Source: JAFGBI01 sp964454025 (GTDB lineage Bacteria; Myxococcota_A; Polyangia; Polyangiales; Polyangiaceae). Taken from it: a stretch of 64,000 nt of DNA. The translations under genes were made by a program, and so were the position numbers. The stretch covers positions 1 to 64,000 of the forward strand of contig CAYVRP010000017.1 in the NCBI GenBank assembly GCA_964454025.1, in the 5' to 3' direction. The notes beneath the pieces are model-generated. The model saw only the letters and a list, made by a program, of their open reading frames with translations, made no database searches and was not told the DNA's origin. The first letter of the stretch is position 1. The number at the start of each line of letters is the position of its first letter. Below, in pieces: positions 44,981 to 52,411 of this stretch.

Positions 44981-46630
44981 TCACGGCGACGGCGGCGAGC
45001 GCGGACGGCGGCCGCCCTCATCGCTTCGTGACCGAAGCTGCACGACCGCGAACAGGGCGGCCATCAGGCAGTACCCCACCGCCCAGGCCGTCGCTCGCCC
45101 GGGGACCAGGGCCGGGATCGTGTCCGCGATCGTGTACGCATAGGCGTGCGTGAGCCCGAGGCCGCTCAGCAGCGCGCCGACGAGGGCCCACACCGCGGCG
45201 CGGCCGAACCTCCGCTCGATGATCTCCACGGTGGCGGCCGACCAGATCAGGGACGACAGCAGCGCCCCCTGCTCGAGGGAGAATACGCCCTCCGCGAAGA
45301 CGCCCGCACCCGCCAGGCGCTCGACGATCGCGGGCGTGAAGGGGGCCTCCACGGTCCCCAGCCCCGCCGCGCGGAGGCCCTGCTTGAGCATCATGGCGCC
45401 CCAGGCCGCGATACCGGGCAAGAGCCCCACCGCCGCTGCCGGCGCGTGCGCCGGTGGCGTGGCCTGGAAGGCCTGGGCGACCATCACGATCCCGATCCAG
45501 CGCACGATCGCCATGCCCGACTCGATCGGCACGAAGTACGCGATCAGTGCCGCGGCTCCCGACAGGCCGAGCACGGTGAAGAAGGCGGCGTTCAGGACCG
45601 AGTAGCCGATGCGGGCTCCCATCGCCTTCCACCCGGGGTGCCCGATGTAGATGGTGGTCGGGAAGGGCGACCCGAAGGCGGCGCCGAGCAACGTCCCGAA
45701 CCCGTTGGTGAGCAGGGAAGGGACGGTCGGGTAGTCGTCGCCGGCGGCGGCCGCGCTCTCCAGGTTCTGCACGGAGCCGAGCAGATTGAAGAGCCCCATC
45801 GGGAGGGCAATGGTGAGGTAGGCGCCGAGGTGACCCTCGAGCAGCCCGCGGTGGAGCCCGCCCAGCGCGGGCAGGGGGGGGTGCAGGCCGAGCGCGCCGA
45901 CGGCGCCGCGGAAGGCCGCCGGGTCCCAGTCTCGCAGCGGGGGCGCCCAGGCGAGCGCGGCGCCCACGAGCACGGCCACGAGCCCGCCGGGGATCCCGCG
46001 CGGGAAGCGCACGCGGCCGAAATAGGTGACCAGGATGATCGCGAGCGGCAAGAACGCGACGACGGGGCTCGCGAAGGTGCGGAAGAGGAAGTCCGCGGCG
46101 ATGAAGGTGACCGCGACCCCGGCGAGCGTGGAGAGCATCGCGGCGCGGGGCGCGAAGCGCCTCAGCCACCCGACGGCCCAGGCGCCGCCCGCCTCGATGA
46201 CGCCGGAGCCGATGGCGGCCAGGATCCCCGCGCGGAGCCCCGCCTCGGCGGCCTGGGCGGGGGACTGGCCGGCGCCGAGCGCGGCGTGCTTGACCGGCAG
46301 CATCACCAGCAGCACGAAGGCGAACACGCTCGGTGTGTTGATCCCGTAGGGCAGGGCGCACACGTCCCCGCGCCCGGTGGCGAGGGAGAGGCGGCGCGCC
46401 TGCCAGGCGTAGAAGAGGTTGCCCACCAGCAGCGAGACGGTGATCCCGGGTAACACGCGGCCGTAGACGGCGCTCGGTGCGAGTCCGAGCACCTGGGTCG
46501 TCAGCGCGATGACGACCAGCACCTGCACCAGGTTGTCGAGGGCCAGCCCGAAGAAGCCGTCGATGTCGCCCCAGACGAGCCAGGGCGTGGCGCGTCCTGG
46601 CGGTGGGGCAGGGGGAGGGCTCACGGTCAT
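44981..46630 (-). CDS. NCS2-type (xanthine/uracil/AzgA-like) permease
   Basis: This 549-residue polytopic membrane protein has 12 or more hydrophobic segments. The motif region SVQNLESAAAAGDDYPT and GSPFPTTIYIGHPGWKAMG lie where NCS2 nucleobase transporters carry their substrate-binding helices, and ALPYGINTPSVFAF resembles the AzgA subgroup. It would import a nucleobase or similar small ring compound by proton symport; the substrate is not determinable. An 18-bp palindrome ends 4 nt before the ATG, suggesting tight repression. Confidence 0.78.
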   Translation of the reverse strand: MTVSPPPAPPPGRATPWLVWGDIDGFFGLALDNLVQVLVVIALTTQVLGLAPSAVYGRVLPGITVSLLVGNLFYAWQARRLSLATGRGDVCALPYGINTPSVFAFVLLVMLPVKHAALGAGQSPAQAAEAGLRAGILAAIGSGVIEAGGAWAVGWLRRFAPRAAMLSTLAGVAVTFIAADFLFRTFASPVVAFLPLAIILVTYFGRVRFPRGIPGGLVAVLVGAALAWAPPLRDWDPAAFRGAVGALGLHPPLPALGGLHRGLLEGHLGAYLTIALPMGLFNLLGSVQNLESAAAAGDDYPTVPSLLTNGFGTLLGAAFGSPFPTTIYIGHPGWKAMGARIGYSVLNAAFFTVLGLSGAAALIAYFVPIESGMAIVRWIGIVMVAQAFQATPPAHAPAAAVGLLPGIAAWGAMMLKQGLRAAGLGTVEAPFTPAIVERLAGAGVFAEGVFSLEQGALLSSLIWSAATVEIIERRFGRAAVWALVGALLSGLGLTHAYAYTIADTIPALVPGRATAWAVGYCLMAALFAVVQLRSRSDEGGRRPRSPPSP

Positions 46631-46634
46631 GGCG

Positions 46635-46652
46635 CGGACGGTACACCGTCCG
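46635..46652. promoter_or_regulatory. 18-bp palindrome at the permease start
   Basis: CGGACGGT, AC, ACCGTCCG: perfect 8-bp arms. It lies 4-21 nt upstream of the permease start codon, overlapping the expected ribosome-binding or promoter region. It is a candidate repressor operator. Confidence 0.5.
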
Positions 46653-46696
46653 TGGTGAGCGGGTCACGGGTTCCCGCGCCCGCGGGCGGCAGCGGC

Positions 46697-47575
46697 TCAG
46701 GCGACGGCGCCTGGCGGCCAGCTCACCGCGGGCATCGGGAATCCCGGCCGCGCGAACAGGAACCCCTGTCCGAGCTGCGCGCCGAGATCACGCAAGATCT
46801 CGTACTCCTCGCGCAGCTCGATCCCCTCCGCCACGACGTCGGCGTCCAGATCGCGGCAGAGCCGCACCACGCCGCTCACCAGGCGCCGCTGCCGCTCGCT
46901 GCGATGGATCCCGGCCACGAGCTCCCGGTCGAGCTTGACCACCCGCGGCTCGAGATCCGCGATGCTCTTGAGGTTGGAGTAGCCGGCGCCCAGATCGTCG
47001 ACGACGAGGTGGACGTCGCCACGAGCCCGCAGCTCCCGCAACACCTGGATGCAGAGGTCGAAGTGCTCGAGCGGGACCGACTCGGTGATCTCCAGGAAGA
47101 CATCGTGGTCGTGCTCGAAGATCGGGTCGTCGGGGCGGACGAGCCAGGGTTGGCTCAGCTCGCCGGGGTGCACGTTGAGGAAGATGGGCTTGCCAGCGCC
47201 GAGCGGCACCGCCACCTCGCGCACCAGGCGGCCGAGGCGACCGACGCAGCCCGCGGCGTGCGCGCGGGCGAAGAGCTCGGGGGGGGATGCGTGGCGGCAG
47301 CGCAGGAGCGCCTCGTGCGCGAACAGGCGCCCGGAAGCAAGATCGACGATCGGCTGGAAGACGACCTGCAGATCCTCGGGCTGCACCAGATCCTGGATCG
47401 CGAAGAAGGAGTCGCGATTCGTCCCGCACCGGCTGCGGACGGTGGGCGGCGCCCGGTCCGAGCCGCGCGTCACCCGCGCGCTCGGCGCCTCGCTCAGGCG
47501 GTTCGCCGTCCGGGAGCGTGAGCTCCGTCCGCCTGGGCTCGGGGGCGTGTCGGGGCGACGGGAGCGCGGCTTCAC
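46697..47575 (-). CDS. EAL-domain protein, cyclic-di-GMP phosphodiesterase
   Basis: This 292-residue protein has a short basic N-terminal region (~1-45) and an EAL domain (~55-285) with the catalytic set kept: HEALLR, FLNVHP (Asn), LEITES (Glu), VDDLGAGYS (the Asp pair), VVKLD (Lys), AEGIE (Glu) and QGFLFARP (Gln). It should therefore hydrolyse c-di-GMP to pGpG. There is no GGDEF domain and no membrane segment. The GTG at 47575 is chosen over an upstream ATG because AGAGAGG precedes it by a few nucleotides and the upstream frame is Arg/Pro-rich noise. PilZ-type c-di-GMP receptor sequence is present elsewhere in the window. Confidence 0.88.
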   Translation of the reverse strand: MKPRSRRPDTPPSPGGRSSRSRTANRLSEAPSARVTRGSDRAPPTVRSRCGTNRDSFFAIQDLVQPEDLQVVFQPIVDLASGRLFAHEALLRCRHASPPELFARAHAAGCVGRLGRLVREVAVPLGAGKPIFLNVHPGELSQPWLVRPDDPIFEHDHDVFLEITESVPLEHFDLCIQVLRELRARGDVHLVVDDLGAGYSNLKSIADLEPRVVKLDRELVAGIHRSERQRRLVSGVVRLCRDLDADVVAEGIELREEYEILRDLGAQLGQGFLFARPGFPMPAVSWPPGAVA

Positions 47576-47744
47576 GGACCTCTCTTCGCACGCCCGGCGA
47601 AGACGGGAAAATTCCCTGGGTCCCCCGCCGTGCGTCGGTCGCCATGATCGTCCCTCGCCTGCGCCTCGCCAACACCCCGCGGGGTGATCCGAGGGCACCA
47701 TCACCCGTGGTCACCGGTGCTCGTTCGTGGCATACGCGGCGGCG

Positions 47745-48107
47745 ATGTCACCGCCTCCCGGGCAACGCCCGGTGTCCGTGCGCGCGCCGCACGGCGCGAC
47801 CACGCTCGAGATCGGGTGGTCCGACGGGGAAACCAGCCGGATCCCGCACTGGATCTTGCGCGGGTTCTGCCCCTGCGCAGGCTGTCAAGGTCACGACGGC
47901 GCGCTCGGCTTCGTGGAGGCGACCGTGTCCTTGAGCGCCGCCGCGCTGGAGATCCGCGCGCTCCGGCAGGTCGGCGGGTACGCGCTCGGCTTCACCTGGG
48001 GCGACGGCCACGAGGCGGGGATCTACCCGTTCGAGCAGCTGAGGTGGCTCGGTGCCCTGGCGGCGGCGCCGCCCGAGGCGGTGCGGGCGGTGCGGGCTCG
48101 GCGCTGA
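47745..48107 (+). CDS. DUF971-domain protein
   Basis: This 120-residue protein contains the DUF971 core, also found as the N-terminal domain of gamma-butyrobetaine hydroxylases: LEIGWSDGETSRIPHWILRG, CPCAGCQGHDG and GYALGFTWGDGHEAGIYPFE. The CPCAGC cluster may bind a metal or Fe-S centre. DUF971 proteins often neighbour or are fused to Fe-S carrier proteins, but no such gene is adjacent here. The ATG at 47745 is used; GTG at 47727 is possible. Confidence 0.78.
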   Translation: MSPPPGQRPVSVRAPHGATTLEIGWSDGETSRIPHWILRGFCPCAGCQGHDGALGFVEATVSLSAAALEIRALRQVGGYALGFTWGDGHEAGIYPFEQLRWLGALAAAPPEAVRAVRARR

Positions 48108-48211
48108 GCCCCTCGGCGCAGACCGGTGGTCGCTCTCCGGTTCGCGCCGCCCGTGCTCGAGGCGCGGGCGGTCCGCCAGGGTCGCCGCACCCCCCGGACC
48201 TGGCGGATCCG

Positions 48212-49423
48212 TCAGGGCGGGGCCGCCGCGAGCTTGTCCCGGGCGAGGAGCGCGAACGGCGAGCTCGGGAACGCCGCTGCCAGGTCCTCGAGCGTGCCGC
48301 GCGCGAGGTCGGGACGCAGCTCCCGCTGCTGCAGCTCGGCGGCCTCCCACAGGGCGCGCGGGACCTCGTCGCTGTCCGGGTGGTGCAGGAGGAGCTGTCG
48401 CAGCGCGTCAAACGCGACCGCGAGCTCCCCCAACCCGGCGGCGGCGCGCGCCACGCGCGCGAGGGCGCCGTCGGCCAGCACCAGGCTGGGGCAGGCCCTC
48501 GTGAGCTCGGTGAAGAGCGCCACCGCGCGGTGGGGCTCCCTGCCCGTGGCGAGCTCGAGGAGCGCGCGGGAGGCGACGGGCGCCGCGGCGTGGGCGTCCC
48601 CCGTCTCGGCGAGCAGCCGGGCTAGCGCGACGCGCGCCTCGCCGTGGTCACGGCGGGCGAGGAGCTCCTGCAGGGCGGCGCGAGCCTCGCTCTGCGCGCC
48701 GCGCGCGAGGTGGTCGAGCGCGGCGAGGAAGGCCGGGTCTTCGGCGAAGACCTCGGACTTCTTCTCCTGCACCTCCCACCGGCGCGCGTCCATGCCCGAC
48801 GCGCGCAGGATGGCGGCGAAGGCGACCCCGTACAGGAAGCCGCCGACGTGGGCGGTGCGCGCGACCAGGGAACCCCCGTCGAGGATCGCGTTGACCACCT
48901 CCAGGGCGAACCAGGCGGGGATGGCGACGTACGCGCGCGTCATGAAGGTGCCGACGTAGAGGAACTGGCGGAACGGCGGCAGGAGCCACCAGAAGTACCA
49001 GAGCGACAGTCGCGTGCGCGCGAAGCAGACCACGAACGCCCCCATCGCCGCGGCCACGGCGCCAGAGGCGCCGACCAGCGGGACGCTCGAGGTCGGCTCG
49101 AACGCGGCGAACGCCACCGCCGAGACGACGGCGCCTCCGAGGTAGAACGGACCGAAGACCGCCCAGCCCCAGCGGTCCTCCAGGTTGAAGGCCGTGAAGT
49201 AGAGGAAGAGCAGGTTCCCAGCCAGGTGGATCCAGCCCGCGTGCACGAAGGCGCTGGTGAGCAGCGTCGGGTGGAGCCCGGACCGTGGCACGTAGCCGGC
49301 GACCGAGACGGGGTCTGCCACCTCGATGCCGCGGAGGCGGTACCAGAAGGCGAGCGCGCCCCAGAGCTGCACGAGCACGCAGAGGGCGATGGTGCCCAGG
49401 CCGAACAGCGGTGCCCGGGACAC
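48212..49423 (-). CDS. Rhomboid-family intramembrane serine protease with TPR-like tail
   Basis: This protein of at least 403 residues has a six- to seven-helix rhomboid core (~1-210). HAGWIHLAGNLLFLY is the H-x-x-x-N region. The nucleophile Ser is in LVGASGAVAA, and the partner His is in TAHVGGFLYG. The C-terminal ~180 residues form Ala/Leu-rich helical repeats resembling TPRs. It would cleave single-pass membrane proteins. The nearest standard start is the GTG at 49423, but the frame continues upstream with the rhomboid-like sequence LFFPLVLPIGHDARVS and no ATG/GTG/TTG before a stop, so the true start may be the CTG at 49468. Confidence 0.87.
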   Translation of the reverse strand: MSRAPLFGLGTIALCVLVQLWGALAFWYRLRGIEVADPVSVAGYVPRSGLHPTLLTSAFVHAGWIHLAGNLLFLYFTAFNLEDRWGWAVFGPFYLGGAVVSAVAFAAFEPTSSVPLVGASGAVAAAMGAFVVCFARTRLSLWYFWWLLPPFRQFLYVGTFMTRAYVAIPAWFALEVVNAILDGGSLVARTAHVGGFLYGVAFAAILRASGMDARRWEVQEKKSEVFAEDPAFLAALDHLARGAQSEARAALQELLARRDHGEARVALARLLAETGDAHAAAPVASRALLELATGREPHRAVALFTELTRACPSLVLADGALARVARAAAGLGELAVAFDALRQLLLHHPDSDEVPRALWEAAELQQRELRPDLARGTLEDLAAAFPSSPFALLARDKLAAAPP

Positions 49424-49532
49424 CCGGGCGTCATGCCCGATCGGGAGGACGAGGGGGAAGAAGAGCAGGGCTGCCTCGCGCCGCGGAGGTTACCGCGCCG
49501 GCCCCGCGGGGGACATCGCCGGGCGCGCGACG

Positions 49533-50549
49533 TCAGCGCGGGCGCCTCACGCAGCGGAAGCCCAGCCCAGGGACCCGGTAGTTCCGGACGGCCGCGGCGC
49601 GCCAGTCGATCTCGAGGGCCACCGCGCTGCGGTTCCATCCCCCGCCCAGGAGCACGAAGACGTAGCATTCGCCCGCGAGCCGCGGGTGCGCCACGGGGCG
49701 GGGATCGACCACCGTCCTGGCCGGGAACGGCGCCGAGCAGTCCCGGGTCCACTCCCACACGTTTCCGCCGAGATCGTACAGGTCGCCGCTCGGCCACGCG
49801 CTCTTGCCCGCCGCATGAGCGCCCACGGGGCTGGTGCCGCCCCCGTGGCAGCCGACGTTCCCCGCCGGATCGCTCTTCGGCGCCCCGCCGGGGGTGAAGT
49901 CGGCGCGCCCGTTGTCGCAGGTGGGAGCCTCGTCACCCCACGGGTACCGGCGGCCGTCGCCGTGGCCTGCAGCCCACACCCACTCGGCTTCGGTGGGCAG
50001 GTCCTTGTCGACCGAGCCGCAGTACGCCAGCGCGTCGTCGAGGGCCACCATGTTCACGGGGTGCCGATCCCGGTCTGGCCAGCGGTAGTTGGAGTTCACG
50101 TCGCCCAACCGCGGAAGAGGGCAGCCGCGGTGCTCGACACAGTCGCGATACGCCGCCACCGTCACCTCGGTGGCGTCCATGCAGAACGGCTGGGTGAGGA
50201 TCACGCGATGACGCTGGTCCGCAGCTCCCGGCTCCCCTCGGCCGAGCCAGAACCCTTCGGGCGGAGGCGCCGGCACGTACACCTCGCCGTCCGGGCAGGC
50301 TGGGACGCAGCGCCCTGCCTCCCGACGCTCGATGCTGCTGCAGCGCCGGGCGCGTGCGTCGTGGGACGCCGGGGTCACGGCACCCACGGGCCCGCGCACC
50401 GGCGGCGCCGGATTCGGCGCCGCCGACCGGAGGAGGACATCCAGGTGCGCCGTGGCGCCCGACACCGGGCGCCCCCCGCGCACTCCCGCGCCGACGGTGG
50501 CGGCGAGCGCGAACAGGGTGGTGACTAGAGCTCGGGGCCGGACGGCCAC
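49533..50549 (-). CDS. Exported SUMF1-type (FGE-fold) protein
   Basis: This 338-residue protein has an N-terminal signal peptide (~1-25) and a linker with four Cys. A full SUMF1 domain (~100-338) follows: FCMDATEVTVAAYRDCVEH, PVNMVALDDALAYC, LPTEAEWVWAAGHGDG, LYDLGGNVWEWTRDC and GGGWNRS. The C-terminal GFRCVR is the usual ending. It belongs to the large group of extracytoplasmic FGE-fold proteins, for which catalysis is often unproven. It is the second SUMF1 gene in the window; this one lacks LysM. The start is the GTG at 50549. Confidence 0.84.
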   Translation of the reverse strand: MAVRPRALVTTLFALAATVGAGVRGGRPVSGATAHLDVLLRSAAPNPAPPVRGPVGAVTPASHDARARRCSSIERREAGRCVPACPDGEVYVPAPPPEGFWLGRGEPGAADQRHRVILTQPFCMDATEVTVAAYRDCVEHRGCPLPRLGDVNSNYRWPDRDRHPVNMVALDDALAYCGSVDKDLPTEAEWVWAAGHGDGRRYPWGDEAPTCDNGRADFTPGGAPKSDPAGNVGCHGGGTSPVGAHAAGKSAWPSGDLYDLGGNVWEWTRDCSAPFPARTVVDPRPVAHPRLAGECYVFVLLGGGWNRSAVALEIDWRAAAVRNYRVPGLGFRCVRRPR

Positions 50550-50700
50550 CCCGCGATCGTGTCAGAAGCGGCCCCGGACGGCCAAGGTGCGGGCGGCGTC
50601 GCTCGCGGCGGGGGTCCGGCGCTCGTCCACGGGCACAGCAGGAACGCCGCGCACCATCGCCGCGGTCGCCGGCTACCGGCTGCGCGCGGGCGGCGGCCGC

Positions 50701-51105
50701 TCAGCCGCCGCCTCCTCCCTTCTTGCCCCCGGAGGCGGGGGGGGCCTCCTGGCCCACGACCAGCTCCGTGTTGCCGAAGACCACCTGCATCTTGCCTTCC
50801 TCGGTGGAAAGCTTCACCTCGAGGCTCTTCGCGCGAATGACGGTGGCGTCCTTGACGACCCCGGAGAGCTGGACGGTGTCGGCGTCGATCTCGCCGGCGA
50901 CCTCGCCCTGGGAGACGAGCGCCCCGACCTTGGTGCGGCCGTGGACGGCGCCGGTGGTGCTCACGGTCAACGAGGGTGTCGCGACCTCCCCCTCGATGTG
51001 TCCGCGGACGACCACCGGACAAGACGAGACTATCGATCCCTTGAACTCCGTGCCTTCCTCGACCAGCGTCTGCTTCTGCCCCGCGGTCGCCTTTGCGTCG
51101 ATCAT
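50701..51105 (-). CDS. Bactofilin-family cytoskeletal protein
   Basis: This 134-residue protein has the right-handed beta-helix core of bactofilins (~15-112): EEGTEFKGSIVSSCPVVVRG, HIEGEVATPSLTVSTTGAVH and GEVAGEIDADTVQLSG. Short flexible ends flank it, the C-terminus being Gly/Lys-rich. Bactofilins polymerise into filaments without nucleotide and localise cell-wall or chromosome-partition machinery in myxobacteria. It is the last of three closely spaced minus-strand genes (59 nt after the pentapeptide gene), suggesting one operon. Confidence 0.88.
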   Translation of the reverse strand: MIDAKATAGQKQTLVEEGTEFKGSIVSSCPVVVRGHIEGEVATPSLTVSTTGAVHGRTKVGALVSQGEVAGEIDADTVQLSGVVKDATVIRAKSLEVKLSTEEGKMQVVFGNTELVVGQEAPPASGGKKGGGGG

Positions 51106-51164
51106 CGGTCCTTACCTCGTGGTTGGTGGCGTCTGCGCCGTCCTCTCGCGCGCTGCCCGTTCTT

Positions 51165-52388
51165 TCACTTGGCCTTGAGGATCCGCATGCGAAGCCGGCA
51201 GCCCGGTTCGAACGCGAAGTGGGTAGGGGTCGGCCCCTGCTGCCCGGTGCCCTCGACGGTGCCCGTCGCGGTGACGACGAGCGGGCGAGGGCCGACGATG
51301 CCGGGGCTCGCCTCCTCGAAGAAGCGCCCGTGGATGGTGATGTTGCCGGCGCCGGTGACGGTGCATTGCTCGAGCGCCCCGGCCTCGCCGACGACCAGGT
51401 GGGTGCCGTCCCCGAGGGCGATGGAACAACGCACGAAGCGGCTCTCGATCTCCACCGAGCTCTGGGCTCCGAATTCGAGCGCCGCGTTGCGCAGGACGTC
51501 GCCCTTGCCGAAGTAGCGGCGCCCCGCCGCCTCGGCGGCTTCGAGGTTGCCGGCGACCGCGGCCAGCGCGGCGTCGCCGGTGGCGCGGCGGTGGCCATCG
51601 CCGGACGGCGACGCGTCGACCCACTCGGCGACCGTGCCGCTCAACACCACGCCCGGGGCCACCACCCCGGCGACCTTGGTCCCGGTGAGCGTGGCGCCGG
51701 TGAGGTCGGTCGCGGAGAGGTTCGCCTGCCGCAGGTCGGCGCCCTCCAGCCGCCCCCCGACCAGGTTCGCCCCCGCGAGGTTCGCCCGGAGCAGGATCGC
51801 GTTGACCCAACGCGCCTTCGGCGCGGTGGCCTTCGAGAGATCGGCGTCGGTGAGGTTGGCCCCGCCGAGGTCGGCCTCCTCCAGGTTGACCGAGGTCAGC
51901 ACGGCCTGGGCGAGGGTGGCCCCGACCAGGTGCGCGCCGCCCAGGTACGCGTTGGCGAGCTCCGCGTGGGAGAGGTCGGCGTCGCGCAGGTGCGCGCCGC
52001 CGAGGTCCGCAGAGTCGAGCGTGGCGCCGACGAGGCGCGCAGCGGTGAGGTTGGCGCTGGTGAGCGTGGCGCCCTCGAGGCTGGCCCGGTCCAGATCGGC
52101 TGCGGTGAGGTTGGCGCCCTCGAGGTTGGCGCCCTCGAGATCCGCCTTGGCCAGCGTCGCGTCACCGAGGTCGGCGCCCTTGAGGAACGCTTCGCCCAGC
52201 GTCGCGTTCTTCAGGTTGGCGCCGCGGAGCTTCGCCCCCTCGAGGTTGGCGCCGCCGAGGTCGGCGCGGCTCAGATCGACCTCGTCGAGGACCGCCTGCG
52301 ACAGGTCGATGCCGCGCAGGTCCTCTCGCGCCAGCGACTGTTTCCCCTTGACCCTCGCCAGCACCTGTTCGCGCGTCAGTTGAGCCAT
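51165..52388 (-). CDS. Pentapeptide-repeat protein with bactofilin-like C-terminus
   Basis: This 407-residue protein has ~245 residues of pentapeptide repeats of the A(D/N)LXX type (ADLGGANLEGAKLRGANLKN), predicted to form a quadrilateral beta-helix. A C-terminal ~110-residue segment has beta strands patterned like a bactofilin core (GNITIHGRF, PLVVTATGTVEGT). A repeat-poor linker (~255-290) joins them. No signal peptide or membrane segment is present. Placement 59 nt before a true bactofilin gene supports a structural partnership. Pentapeptide proteins have varied roles (DNA mimicry, scaffolds); none is assigned here. Confidence 0.83.
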   Translation of the reverse strand: MAQLTREQVLARVKGKQSLAREDLRGIDLSQAVLDEVDLSRADLGGANLEGAKLRGANLKNATLGEAFLKGADLGDATLAKADLEGANLEGANLTAADLDRASLEGATLTSANLTAARLVGATLDSADLGGAHLRDADLSHAELANAYLGGAHLVGATLAQAVLTSVNLEEADLGGANLTDADLSKATAPKARWVNAILLRANLAGANLVGGRLEGADLRQANLSATDLTGATLTGTKVAGVVAPGVVLSGTVAEWVDASPSGDGHRRATGDAALAAVAGNLEAAEAAGRRYFGKGDVLRNAALEFGAQSSVEIESRFVRCSIALGDGTHLVVGEAGALEQCTVTGAGNITIHGRFFEEASPGIVGPRPLVVTATGTVEGTGQQGPTPTHFAFEPGCRLRMRILKAK

Positions 52389-52411
52389 CCCGTCTCCTCA
52401 CCGCGATCGCC

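Noticed and set aside
45018..46667. 549-codon minus-strand frame overlapping the permease
   Set aside because: Arg/Pro-rich translation without membrane segments; the adjacent frame encodes the polytopic permease.
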